A DNA stretch of 64,000 nucleotides from a bacterium C-53 (lineage in GTDB: Bacteria; Bacillota; Clostridia; Lachnospirales; Lachnospiraceae): the NCBI GenBank assembly GCA_003612525.1, contig RAZD01000001.1:186001-250000 (forward strand), given 5' to 3'. The notes under the pieces are model-generated. The model was not told the origin of the DNA and ran no database searches. It saw nothing but the letters and a program-made list of their open reading frames with translations. Made by a program: the position numbers and the translations under genes. Of this stretch, positions 37,054-46,304 are shown piece by piece. Every line of letters starts with the position of its first letter. Positions within the stretch are counted from its first letter, which is position 1.

Positions 37054-38462
37054 CAATTCCGTTTTCCCATAAATCCTTTCACCAATTCTGCCGCTTCTTT
37101 TCCATAAATAATCAGAATAAACATAAACAAAAGACCGGCCCAGATCAAATCAAGCGGCGCTCTGAAAACCATAACAGACATCTGAACGATCAAAAGCAAA
37201 TAGGCAAAATAATCTTTACGATAATGTACCAGTAATTTTACATGTTTACGCACCTTGAAAAAGGATGCCGCATACATCGTAAAATAAGAAATCATAGTTG
37301 CGACTGCCGCTCCGAATGCCCCAAAACAGGAAATCAGAACCGCATTCAGGACAATGTTCACACATGCGCCGATTCCTGTCGCCCATCCCATACTCTTTGC
37401 ATCCTTATATGCAAGGCAGATAGAACCCAGAAAACCTGTCAGCGCTCCGAAAATCACGGAAATTAAAAGCGGCGGCACAAGGCTCCAAGCTGCAAAGAAC
37501 TCCTTTGCAAACATCAGCTTTGCAATGATTCTAACGGTCAGAATCAGAAACGAGCAGCCTGTCACCATAACTGCATTATACATAATATACATATTCGAAA
37601 AGTAAGAAACGCTGTCCTCTTCCCGGTAATTCTTCGCTGCGGACATTTGCCATGCCTGTGCAAAAATCCGCTGGAATACCGTGAGAATCGCCGGAATCTT
37701 ATACGCGACGCCATAAAGTCCGTTGACCGCCGTCCCAAGCATTGCAAGCACAAAATACCGGTCAATTGCATTATTCACCCAGCTTGATGTAGAATACAAA
37801 AGCATGGACTTTCCATAATGCGTCATCTCTTTCTCGAGGACAGGATCACACCTTCCCTCCTTCAGCAGAGAAAATCCTCCCATAAGAACAAACATAAGCA
37901 TTGCCGCGCCCAGAAATGAGATCATCTGCGCCGCCAGATACCCATATAACCCGATCTTTAATACAAGCAGGAAAAAGAGATTGGACAATATGACCAGAAG
38001 CGTACACGACACGCTCCCTGTAATCATCACCTTTACTTTCTCCGCTCCCTGGCAGAAAAGCAGCATAAATTCATAGACGCTGTCGCAGAAAAACAGAACG
38101 GCAAAAAACGCTGCATAGCTTTTCAGCTCCCTGCCTGGCAGGACAAATGCCAGAAAACAGCAGACTGCCGAAACGCCAAGAATCCCCAGCCCGACATACT
38201 TAAACCCTGTTTTTAAAATATTTGCGTGATTTTCTCCCTCTTCCAAACCAAAACGGAGAGCCGCTTCCCCCATATTCAAAGACAAAAGCGGCACCAGCAG
38301 CAGAAGCGTAGCCTGCATAACATCCGCAATCCCATACTCCGAAGTCGTCAGTACATTCGTATAAAACGGCACCAGCAGCATCACAAGTATTTTTGATACA
38401 AAATTGCTGACGGTAAACAGCGCCATATTGCCAAACAGATATTGATACTTACCTTTTTTCAT
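37053..38462 (-). CDS. Wzx-type polysaccharide flippase
   Basis: A 469-residue MOP-superfamily exporter with about 14 helices. The N-terminus (G-N-M-A-L-F-T-V-S-N-F-V-S-K, then P-F-Y-T-N-V-L-T-T-S-E-Y-G) is typical of Wzx proteins. It lies between two paralogous polymerase-like genes. The frame opens at 38474 within the upstream gene, and the ATG at 38462 is used here. Neither start has a strong SD, so translation may rely on coupling to the overlapping upstream gene. Confidence 0.87.
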   Translation of the reverse strand: MKKGKYQYLFGNMALFTVSNFVSKILVMLLVPFYTNVLTTSEYGIADVMQATLLLLVPLLSLNMGEAALRFGLEEGENHANILKTGFKYVGLGILGVSAVCCFLAFVLPGRELKSYAAFFAVLFFCDSVYEFMLLFCQGAEKVKVMITGSVSCTLLVILSNLFFLLVLKIGLYGYLAAQMISFLGAAMLMFVLMGGFSLLKEGRCDPVLEKEMTHYGKSMLLYSTSSWVNNAIDRYFVLAMLGTAVNGLYGVAYKIPAILTVFQRIFAQAWQMSAAKNYREEDSVSYFSNMYIMYNAVMVTGCSFLILTVRIIAKLMFAKEFFAAWSLVPPLLISVIFGALTGFLGSICLAYKDAKSMGWATGIGACVNIVLNAVLISCFGAFGAAVATMISYFTMYAASFFKVRKHVKLLVHYRKDYFAYLLLIVQMSVMVFRAPLDLIWAGLLFMFILIIYGKEAAELVKGFMGKRN

Positions 38463-39621
38463 ATTCACACCCATGTCCTTTACCCGAAAAAATCACGAGC
38501 AGAAGGAACAAAAGCACCGGCGAATAATTTGCCCACATCAAATCCATGTCAATAAAGGACTCCAAAAATATGGCAAACAATCCGCTTGCAGCGCAAATCC
38601 GCATCCTGTCACCGGTAATAAACTTCTGTGCGGCAAAAAGCCTTCCGATAATCAGTATGATGCTTCCGATAAATACCGGAATCCCATATACAATTAATAT
38701 ATCATACATAACGTTATGCATATTATATTCGAAAAACGATTCCAGATGATATCCGGAACCAATCCCCGTCACCGGCATCGTCTGGAAAATACGGAATACT
38801 TCCATCCATATTTTTTCTCTCCCCGAAAAAAGACTTTTATAAAAGAAAGGCATCTCCATATTAAAGCCTGTCTGTGCCATCGCCACATACAAAAATACAA
38901 ACAACAGGGAACCCAGACACACAAAGCAGGATAAGAACCTGTAAAGCCCCTTTGACGCCCACCATTTTTTCGGAGCGATATAATAGAAGAACAGAAACAG
39001 AGCCAGAGCCAGAAACGCTCCCCTTGCCAGATGCCACAGCACAAGGTTTGTCGTACGTACCATAGCAAGCACGATAAGCAGTCCCAGAATCTCCTGTTTC
39101 CCTGTTATTGCCGTCAGAAATATCATTGCCGCAAGAAGAGAGAATACCGTAACTGTCGCTCCCGTATTCGCATTATAGCTGAAAGCGAGATCTTTACAGA
39201 ACCATACGCCAAATATCAGAAAAAAGAAAACAGCCAAAGCGTCCATCTGTCGTCCCGTGAACCGTATTTTGCCTCCCATATAAAAAATAAGCAGGAAATC
39301 GGCAATAATGAGGTAGCATCCCTTCGGCGAACCGATCACGAAAAGATTGACAAGCGCAACGGCAAGTACAATGCCCAACAGCCAGATGTCCCATTTCTTC
39401 TCTTTTAATTCCTTCCACCAGCAGATATTGTTCAAAAATAGTATCGCACAAATCACAAGTATGATTGACGTATTGTAGATCTCCGTCACGTGATAAAATC
39501 TGGGTGAAAGCCAGGTCCCGCCGTAAAAGATCATCATCAGAACAATCGCTGTCCAGTTTATAGCTTCTTTTCTTTTATTTGTCTCAATATAGTCTGTAAT
39601 TCCGAGGCTCTTGCTTCCCAT
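38449..39621 (-). CDS. Wzy/O-antigen ligase-like membrane protein
   Basis: A 390-residue protein with about eleven helices and the polymerase loop S-G-R-E-K-I-W...P-V-T-G-I-G-S-G-Y-H followed by M-H-N-V. It is a paralogue of 35935-37053. The start has AAGGAG 8 nt upstream, so the 64-bp overlap with the upstream GT4 appears real rather than a mis-called start. It probably polymerises or ligates the glycan exported by the flippase downstream. Confidence 0.8.
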   Translation of the reverse strand: MGSKSLGITDYIETNKRKEAINWTAIVLMMIFYGGTWLSPRFYHVTEIYNTSIILVICAILFLNNICWWKELKEKKWDIWLLGIVLAVALVNLFVIGSPKGCYLIIADFLLIFYMGGKIRFTGRQMDALAVFFFLIFGVWFCKDLAFSYNANTGATVTVFSLLAAMIFLTAITGKQEILGLLIVLAMVRTTNLVLWHLARGAFLALALFLFFYYIAPKKWWASKGLYRFLSCFVCLGSLLFVFLYVAMAQTGFNMEMPFFYKSLFSGREKIWMEVFRIFQTMPVTGIGSGYHLESFFEYNMHNVMYDILIVYGIPVFIGSIILIIGRLFAAQKFITGDRMRICAASGLFAIFLESFIDMDLMWANYSPVLLFLLLVIFSGKGHGCEYEKR

Positions 39622-40556
39622 GAAGTTGACTCCTTATCAAGTTCTACCAGCAGCCTGGTATGATTTCCATTTTCGAGCAGACGTTCTATTTTCTCCTCGA
39701 TTTCCTGCACATTCTCACAATCCTCAATCACATCTTCCGGCTCTATGCCTGACAATACCGACAACGCTCCTACATGCCTTGATAAAAGCACGTCGCAATC
39801 GCATAAAAGCGCTTCCAGCGGCGCCAGTCCAAAGGTCTCAAAACAGCTGTTCTGAACAAAAATTCCGGAAGAACAATAAAGCACTTCCATATCCTTCTTT
39901 CCCAAAAGCCCGTGATCTCTCACAAAAGGATAGGAGCGAATCTTCTCCGTATCCTTTCCCGTATCGCCGGCCACTGAAAGCGTCAAATCATATCCTCTGT
40001 CATTCAGACGGCCAACCGCCTCGCAGATCTTCACAATCCTCTTTCTCGGCATTCCGCCGCCGACGCTCAATATCCGGTTTGCATCGCGCTCAACTCCGTT
40101 CGGACGTTCCTTCATGCACTTCCAGTCAATCCCGTTTGTAAGATACCCTACCTTATCCGCATGTTCCGGGTAATAGGTCTTTAACCACTCCGCAAACTGC
40201 ATTGACACACCAAGAATCCGGTCGGATAAACGCAGTGTCTCACGTTCAATTCTGTTCATAAGTGCATCGGGCACACCATTTATCTCATTTTCATGCTCGA
40301 CGCAGCCATGCATCAGATAGCAGGAAGGCTTCTTCAGAACCTTTGCCCAGCGAAGCGCCAGAACATTCTGCTTTGAATAGCCCGAGATCAGGCAGATATC
40401 CGCTTTTTTCATTTTCCGGAGTATCTCAAACGTCCTTGTAATCTTATTCCATGTGCGAAGACGCAGCGTATCCTTCGGCAGAACATCCAACAGATGTTTT
40501 GTCACATTTGCAGGACCCGTCCCGCTGGTATAATCACCAACCAGAAATATTTTCAT
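39558..40556 (-). CDS. glycosyltransferase family 4
   Basis: A compact 332-residue GT-B transferase. The N-terminus reads V-G-D-Y-T-S-G-T-G-P-A-N-V-T-K, the middle L-T-N-G-I-D and G-G-G-M-P-R-K-R, and the donor site is F-E-T-F-G-L-A-P-L-E (E-x7-E). It overlaps the upstream GT2 by 23 bp and the following polymerase by 64 bp, the largest overlap in the window. Confidence 0.84.
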   Translation of the reverse strand: MKIFLVGDYTSGTGPANVTKHLLDVLPKDTLRLRTWNKITRTFEILRKMKKADICLISGYSKQNVLALRWAKVLKKPSCYLMHGCVEHENEINGVPDALMNRIERETLRLSDRILGVSMQFAEWLKTYYPEHADKVGYLTNGIDWKCMKERPNGVERDANRILSVGGGMPRKRIVKICEAVGRLNDRGYDLTLSVAGDTGKDTEKIRSYPFVRDHGLLGKKDMEVLYCSSGIFVQNSCFETFGLAPLEALLCDCDVLLSRHVGALSVLSGIEPEDVIEDCENVQEIEEKIERLLENGNHTRLLVELDKESTSWEARASELQTILRQIKEKKL

Positions 40557-41325
40557 GTGCTTTATATTCTCTCTTTCCCTGAAACATCATTTTCAGAGCA
40601 TGCAGCGGCCGGTTCTCCTTCTTATAGATTCCATACTTTCGGAGTGCAAATTGTAAAATCAGAATCCAGTAAAAGCGGCGTGTCATTGCATAATAATTTG
40701 CTCCGCGGTCCCTGAAAAATTTGTCCGTATACCCGGTAAACCAAGTTGATTCCGTATGCATAAGCTCCGCTATCTGAACCGGTACATACAATATTTTAAG
40801 CCCTGCGCGCAATGCGTCATAAAGAAAAATGTTCTCCTCTCCCATCGCATACTCGGCTCCGGCGCCAAAGCGCTCATGAAACTTCAGTTCCAAAACCGAC
40901 TTCCTCCGGAATGCAATTTCAGGAGAAAATATTTTCATCACAGAAAGATAATTCATCTTCTTCACACTGTCAAAAACAGGCTTATCCCTTTCCGGCCTGC
41001 GGATAAAAAACACAAGAATATCAGCATTCTCATACTTCTCAAATGCAGAAAGTATCTTCTGCTCATATCCGTCACAGTACACCACATCATTGTCACACAA
41101 AATGCAGATATCCGCATCCGCTTCCCGGATTGCACGGTTACGGCTCCTGCTGAGTCCGCGCTCCTTCGTACACAGGAACCGGATGCTTCGCCCTGACACC
41201 TCTGCAAACTCATCCGTTTCCCTGTCGCACTGATTGATAATCACCGTATCCCCGGTAATCTTCAATCTGTCAATATATGTGTAATCTGAGAGATGCATTG
41301 CGGAAAGCAAAACCTGTAATTTCAT
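40534..41325 (-). CDS. glycosyltransferase family 2-like
   Basis: A 263-residue GT-A protein with a short nucleotide-binding N-terminus. R-G-L-S-R-S-R-N-R-A-I and the metal motif L-C-D-N-D-V near residues 75-80 identify the fold, and F-G-A-G-A-E-Y-A-M-G-E-E-N lies in the acceptor region. A basic, weakly hydrophobic tail suggests membrane association. The frame opens at 41418, but GGAGG 5 nt before the ATG at 41325 fixes the start, which overlaps the previous GT2 stop by 4 bp. Confidence 0.78.
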   Translation of the reverse strand: MKLQVLLSAMHLSDYTYIDRLKITGDTVIINQCDRETDEFAEVSGRSIRFLCTKERGLSRSRNRAIREADADICILCDNDVVYCDGYEQKILSAFEKYENADILVFFIRRPERDKPVFDSVKKMNYLSVMKIFSPEIAFRRKSVLELKFHERFGAGAEYAMGEENIFLYDALRAGLKILYVPVQIAELMHTESTWFTGYTDKFFRDRGANYYAMTRRFYWILILQFALRKYGIYKKENRPLHALKMMFQGKREYKAHENISGW

Positions 41326-42071
41326 AATCGCCTCCATACAGCATGTACGGCATAGAAACAGAAACAGTATGCACTGTAAATCAGATTCAGATTCTCTACA
41401 TTGCGATACAGATTCCATACCCTTTGAATCGCCGTAAATTTATTGGAAGACAGCGTCCCCTCGCTTCTTCTGTAGAGCGTGAGCGCACGGTTATATCCGT
41501 ACGCCGTATACCCGCTTCTTAAAATTTTCCACCACGTCGCTGTATCTTCGCTTGGAACATCGGGCATACATATCATTTCCTTAGGGATTCTTGTCGTGTC
41601 AAACATCACGGTACTCGTGAATATCGTCGTATTTTTCAATGCCTGACGATAGTTCAGACGTTCGGGCACCTGCACAATCTTGTCTACTCCTACTCCATCG
41701 AACCCGGCGAATTCATATCCGGTGAAGCTGAACGACGCATGCTTTTCCGCCATGAAATCAATCTGAAGCGACAATTTCTGCGGGTCCCACAAATCATCGG
41801 CATCCAGAAAGGTAATATATCTGCCGCGCGCCTTTGAAAGTCCCGTATTTCGTGCTGCCGCCGCGCCGCGCCCTTTCGAATGCACAATCAGATGAATCTT
41901 CTCATCCTCGAAACGTTCTATAATCTCTCTGCTCCTGTCTGTAGAACAGTCATCCACCAGAACAATCTCCCAGTCGGTAAAATCCTGACTCTTCACAGAT
42001 AAAATCGTATCTTCTATAAAATCTTCCGCATTATGGACCGGAATGATTACGCTGACCGCAATTTCATCCAT
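41322..42071 (-). CDS. glycosyltransferase family 2
   Basis: A 249-residue GT-A transferase with V-S-V-I-I-P-V-H-N-A-E near 6-16, V-D-D-C-S-T-D, A-R-N-T-G-L and the divalent-metal motif F-L-D-A-D-D-L-W near 85. A C-terminal aromatic hydrophobic stretch may sit at the membrane. ATG at 42071 is preferred to 42092, and the start overlaps the initiating transferase stop by 8 bp. It probably adds an early sugar to the lipid-linked intermediate made by that enzyme. Confidence 0.85.
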   Translation of the reverse strand: MDEIAVSVIIPVHNAEDFIEDTILSVKSQDFTDWEIVLVDDCSTDRSREIIERFEDEKIHLIVHSKGRGAAAARNTGLSKARGRYITFLDADDLWDPQKLSLQIDFMAEKHASFSFTGYEFAGFDGVGVDKIVQVPERLNYRQALKNTTIFTSTVMFDTTRIPKEMICMPDVPSEDTATWWKILRSGYTAYGYNRALTLYRRSEGTLSSNKFTAIQRVWNLYRNVENLNLIYSAYCFCFYAVHAVWRRL

Positions 42072-43449
42072 TCCCGTCTTTCTCCTTTCCATCTGCCGTA
42101 CTCTCCTTTACCCCTTCTGTGCTTTCCATCGTGAAAAGAATTTTGACCGTCAGTATTAAAAGCTGTAAGTCCAGCCAGAACGAATACTGTTCAATGTAAT
42201 AAAGATCAAGCTTCAGTTTATCATACGGCAATGTATTATATTTCCCGTAAAGCTGCGCATAACCGGTCAGACCGGCTTTTACCTTTGTCCGATAGGCAAA
42301 TTCCGGCATGTCCTGAACATATTTCTGAATAAACTCCGGACGCTCCGGGCGCGGCCCTACAAATGACATATCGCCCCTTAAAATATTAAATGCCTGCGGC
42401 AGTTCATCGATACGGACTTTCCGGATAATCCGGCCAACCGGTGTAATCCGGTTATCATGTTCTCTCGCAAGGACTGCCGTGCCTCTCTTCTCCGCATCCA
42501 CAATCATACTCCGGAATTTATAGATCTCAAATGTACGGTTATTCTTTGTGCATCGTACCTGTTTATACAGAACCGGACCACCATCATAGAGCTTAATGGC
42601 CAAAGCCGCTGCAAGCATAATCGGTGACGTTACAATAATCAGAAGCAGCGCAAGCACAAAATCCATCACCCGTTTCAGAACACGTTCTTCATATTGCAGA
42701 GGACTCCCCTCCGTAAGCAGAAGGGGCGTATCAAACATATGCACCGGCTTCGAACCGTTTAATATAATATCCGATATTTTCGGCATAATATAGATCCGTT
42801 TCGAATTCTCATAGCAATATTTAAAAACCGTATTTCGTATGGATGTCGGCAAATCCCACAGCATTATGGTGCCGCACTTATTGATTTTACTGTAGATTTC
42901 CGAAAGATCTTCCGTCGCCTCAATCGAATCCACAATACGAAACTGATCTTTTCTCGTCTTTACCTTTGCGACAAAATTATCCGTTGCCTTTCCCCAGTAT
43001 ACAAGCAGCACATCATATGGTTTAAACAGACGACGGTACAAATTTCCGGTACCCGAGATCCAGAATGAACCGAAAAAAATCTGGAGTCCTGTCACGCCGA
43101 GAATCGGCACGGGCGTCGGGAATTTAAAAGAATACATCATCATAATCATATAAAATACCGCATTTGACAAAAGCGAGGTAAACAACAGTGAAAACATTAC
43201 CTCTCCGTTTCGTCTGCCGCCAACCAGAAGTCCTCCGAACACCTTTCCCAGCAATACAAAAACGCCCAGATAAATCCCCATAACAAGCAGATGTCCCCTT
43301 GTATAAAGCTGGGTCCTGAAATCCTGATTGTATATATTATGCAGTATCAAATAGATCATCACCGCCTGCACCGCAATCATAACCGCTGCACCGGCAAGTA
43401 CGTAGAATCTGCGAAATGCTTCCTTACTTATCAAACTCTGAACCTCCAT
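42064..43449 (-). CDS. polyprenyl-phosphate hexose-1-phosphate transferase (WcaJ/CpsE-like initiating enzyme)
   Basis: Second WcaJ-like initiator, 461 residues. Four N-terminal helices and a divergent central domain lead to the catalytic domain (R-V-M-D-F-V-L, F-E-I-Y-K-F-R-S-M, the D-E pair in R-I-D-E-L-P-Q, F-V-G-P-R-P-E, K-A-G-L-T-G-Y-A-Q). It resembles the enzyme at 11039-12373 along its whole length, including K-Y-N-T and Y-I-E near the end. The frame opens at 43500, but the ATG at 43449 avoids overlap with the upstream gene. Confidence 0.89.
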   Translation of the reverse strand: MEVQSLISKEAFRRFYVLAGAAVMIAVQAVMIYLILHNIYNQDFRTQLYTRGHLLVMGIYLGVFVLLGKVFGGLLVGGRRNGEVMFSLLFTSLLSNAVFYMIMMMYSFKFPTPVPILGVTGLQIFFGSFWISGTGNLYRRLFKPYDVLLVYWGKATDNFVAKVKTRKDQFRIVDSIEATEDLSEIYSKINKCGTIMLWDLPTSIRNTVFKYCYENSKRIYIMPKISDIILNGSKPVHMFDTPLLLTEGSPLQYEERVLKRVMDFVLALLLIIVTSPIMLAAALAIKLYDGGPVLYKQVRCTKNNRTFEIYKFRSMIVDAEKRGTAVLAREHDNRITPVGRIIRKVRIDELPQAFNILRGDMSFVGPRPERPEFIQKYVQDMPEFAYRTKVKAGLTGYAQLYGKYNTLPYDKLKLDLYYIEQYSFWLDLQLLILTVKILFTMESTEGVKESTADGKEKDGNG

Positions 43450-43465
43450 ATACTGAAAGCCTGTC

Positions 43466-44320
43466 TCACATTTTTCCTGCCATCCTGAGCAGGACTGCAC
43501 CCGGAATTCCGAGCAGAATCAACCCCTTTGACAGAGGAAGGTTCCAAATACTTTTTCCAAGTTCTCCGGAGAATCGAATCAAATGGCTTATATATTTTAT
43601 CTTTAGCACGGACATTTCCTCAAGCTGCGCCCGCTGTTCGTAATACAGATACCAGCCCATGGGATTTTCTCTGCGAAGCTTTGGCGCCTGATCCGTATAT
43701 CCCTGTGATACGATTTCACACACCGTCAAAATCTCCGGCAGCACAAGCATTATGTATCTGCTGTCAATTTTATCATAAATAAAGTCTTCCGGCACATACT
43801 TTTCACCCGGAATCTCCGGGAAGAGAAACTGTTTTAATATATCCGTGCGGAACACCAGCGTAGTTTCGCCGGCAAAACCGCCTTTATACAATGCCCGAAG
43901 CGTAGACGTTTCCACTTTAGGAAACTCCTGCCCGTACAACACACGCTCCCTGCTCTCTCCCTTATGTGCAATAATTCCCGCATACGTTTCACTTCCCTTT
44001 GCCTTCCACAGCCTCTTCACGGACGCTACGGCATCCTCAGCAAAGAAATCATCCGAATCCAGGCATACGAAAAGTTCCGTCTCGCAATTCTTTACACCCG
44101 TATTATGAGCGCGCATCTTTCCTCCGTTTTCCTGATAGATATAGCGAATGGAAATCCGTTTTTCCCCCATCCACTCATGCACCTGCTCGCCCGTACCATC
44201 CGAAGACCCATCATCGACAATAAGCCAGACAAAATCCCGGTCCGTCTGGCATAAAAGACTTTCGTATACTCTTTTCAGCAATTTCCTGCGGTTATATACA
44301 GGAGTAAATACAGTCAGCAT
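43466..44320 (-). CDS. glycosyltransferase family 2
   Basis: A 284-residue GT-A transferase: V-F-T-P-V-Y-N-R-R near 4-12, V-D-D-G-S-S-D-G-T, A-H-N-T-G and C-L-D-S-D-D-F near 85. A weak C-terminal hydrophobic helix (G-L-I-L-L-G-I-P-G-A-V) may anchor it. ATG at 44320 follows a G-rich SD-like stretch and the frame extends to 44353. It lies directly upstream of the initiating transferase in the transcript. Confidence 0.85.
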   Translation of the reverse strand: MLTVFTPVYNRRKLLKRVYESLLCQTDRDFVWLIVDDGSSDGTGEQVHEWMGEKRISIRYIYQENGGKMRAHNTGVKNCETELFVCLDSDDFFAEDAVASVKRLWKAKGSETYAGIIAHKGESRERVLYGQEFPKVETSTLRALYKGGFAGETTLVFRTDILKQFLFPEIPGEKYVPEDFIYDKIDSRYIMLVLPEILTVCEIVSQGYTDQAPKLRRENPMGWYLYYEQRAQLEEMSVLKIKYISHLIRFSGELGKSIWNLPLSKGLILLGIPGAVLLRMAGKM

Positions 44321-44337
44321 CCCGCCACCCCTTGCAT

Positions 44338-45210
44338 TCAGTAATTTTCCCATACATCACTGTAATCAGGAAGCTCAAACAAAACAGGATCTTTCAAATC
44401 ATAATGATACACGGAATGATTGGCAGTCTGCCCTGTCAGCGTGAGCCCCGCATCAACCAGATATTCATTCATATTATTCGCCGTTGAGACAACGACATAC
44501 TCCGTATTCGTCTCGTCAAGCCCACGGAGAAATTCCTCTTTGTCAATCTTAATGTTCAATGCGACAACAGCAAGAAGACGATTATAGAAATTCTCTTCCG
44601 CATTGATTTCCTCCATCGTCAGATTCCCGGTCACCGCATTGATATATCCTTCCCGGTCAACAGGAAGCAGGATTTTCGCATCATACTGTCGAATCAGCAT
44701 CTGATAATCATATTCAAACATAACTCTAGGATACTCTACATCCGAATCCTCGTGAATCATTTGTGAAATCTCAGGAATCTCCGTCGGCATTTTGTAAATG
44801 TTCTGCGCCCTTATATAACCGTCTTTATAAACAAAGCTGCCGGATATACAGACAATTGCAAGAAGTGCAGCTGCTGTAAACCACTTCTTCGCGCCCCTTA
44901 CCGTACCGATCATTTTAGCGGCAAACCACGCAGTCAGAAGCACAACAGGCGGTATCCAGAACAGGCGGTAATACTCCTTATTCACATCGAAAAGACTGTT
45001 GATCACAACAGGGAACACAGGATTAAACACACTCAGAAGCAAAAGCAGCGCCCCCGGAAGAAAAATCTGCTTTTCTCTCCGGCTGCCCTTCACGACAATA
45101 TAGATCAGGGCCATCACATAAAAAAGAAAACAGGCACAGTTTTCCGTATAATATTCCAGGCATTTCTGCATATACTGAAATCCGTATTCCGAAATCGATA
45201 ATGTCTGCAT
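44338..45210 (-). CDS. membrane protein, possibly the C-terminal part of a split GT-C glycosyltransferase
   Basis: A 290-residue protein with about four hydrophobic helices (near 20-40, 48-75, 84-105 and 115-130) and a soluble C-terminal domain of about 150 residues. The N-terminus looks like the interior of a polytopic protein and the ATG at 45210 has only a weak SD (GGA 3 nt away). The same frame continues upstream to 45309 and overlaps the end of the upstream membrane gene. One extra T in a six-T run near 45257 would join the two frames. It may be a real separate subunit or one half of a frameshifted gene. Confidence 0.5.
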   Translation of the reverse strand: MQTLSISEYGFQYMQKCLEYYTENCACFLFYVMALIYIVVKGSRREKQIFLPGALLLLLSVFNPVFPVVINSLFDVNKEYYRLFWIPPVVLLTAWFAAKMIGTVRGAKKWFTAAALLAIVCISGSFVYKDGYIRAQNIYKMPTEIPEISQMIHEDSDVEYPRVMFEYDYQMLIRQYDAKILLPVDREGYINAVTGNLTMEEINAEENFYNRLLAVVALNIKIDKEEFLRGLDETNTEYVVVSTANNMNEYLVDAGLTLTGQTANHSVYHYDLKDPVLFELPDYSDVWENY

Positions 45211-45236
45211 GCTTCCAGACCACACCTTTCTATCTT

Positions 45237-46304
45237 CTATCTTGGATACGTATAAAAAACAAACATTCCCTTTACATAAGCGACATACACAAACAGCAGA
45301 ACAATGCACGGCAGAATACAGACAAGATATTTCGGAATTACCCTGAAGTCACGCTTAAACACCGCAAGCGGCAGCATCAGCACAGACATCGCCGCCGGAA
45401 CCAGCATATTCGAAGAGCTTGACAAAACCGTGGAGCCAAAGCAGATCAGGAACAGGAATCCCCACTCCGCCGTATTCTTCTTCTTTTTCAGCATTCGGAT
45501 ATAAATGTAAAGTATCGCCGGCAAAACCACATTGCCAAGCAGCGTTTTTCCCTCATAACTCCGTGTAATCAGGAAATTGGATGACGTAAAAATGGTAATA
45601 AAGAAAAAGTGAATCACTCCCGAAAACAGCATCATCCAGACGATGGATTCTTTCTTATCTTCAAACAACTCTCTTCCGATCATAAAGTACAGCATATTTG
45701 TAAGAAGAACCGTGATCGACGACATAACGATTTTGGTCTGCATCAGCGGATGAATCTTAAAAATCTGGCATATGACCGCATCATTCATAGGGTATGTCGC
45801 AAAGAAATAGCGCATTTCAAAATGATCCTGCCAGTCACCCGTATATGGATCATATATATTCAGCGAATTCGTCTCAATGGAAGTCGTCACATTTGCCACA
45901 TAATAAGCCGCATCCAGTGTAAACTGATAGGAATACACAATAATGATAACCTGCGCCAGCACAATTGCGGACAGCGCTGCTATAAACCACCTGTTTTCTG
46001 CCACAAACCGGACAAATTCGCCGCCCTTTTCCTTCCATATCCTGTAATTCACGATACAGGACAGTACAAGCAGAAAAAGCACAAAACCTCCCCATGCCTT
46101 TGACAACATGGAAAGAGGCCTCCAGCGGTACATGATCGGCACGCAAAACAGGGTAAACAAACTATAGTAGAGAAAAAAACCCGCAAGAACAGAGAGCGGT
46201 ATCGAAAATCCGGTCTTTTTCATGCGCCCCGTAATCAGCGAACCAATGCCGAAGTACAATATGAAATTAAAGATGACCATCAGAATACAAATTGCCAGTT
46301 TCAC
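45237..46304 (-). CDS. polytopic membrane protein (DUF6077-like), possible N-terminal part of a split GT-C glycosyltransferase
   Basis: A 355-residue protein with about nine hydrophobic helices. The first large external loop contains D-A-A-Y-Y-V near 133 and N-I-Y-D-P-Y-T-G-D, in the position where GT-C enzymes place their catalytic acid. I associate it with DUF6077-type proteins from memory, with low certainty. It ends abruptly after a helix with F-Y-T-Y-P-R. The GTG start overlaps the upstream stop as GTGA. See the finding on a possible frameshift. Confidence 0.5.
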   Translation of the reverse strand: MKLAICILMVIFNFILYFGIGSLITGRMKKTGFSIPLSVLAGFFLYYSLFTLFCVPIMYRWRPLSMLSKAWGGFVLFLLVLSCIVNYRIWKEKGGEFVRFVAENRWFIAALSAIVLAQVIIIVYSYQFTLDAAYYVANVTTSIETNSLNIYDPYTGDWQDHFEMRYFFATYPMNDAVICQIFKIHPLMQTKIVMSSITVLLTNMLYFMIGRELFEDKKESIVWMMLFSGVIHFFFITIFTSSNFLITRSYEGKTLLGNVVLPAILYIYIRMLKKKKNTAEWGFLFLICFGSTVLSSSSNMLVPAAMSVLMLPLAVFKRDFRVIPKYLVCILPCIVLLFVYVAYVKGMFVFYTYPR

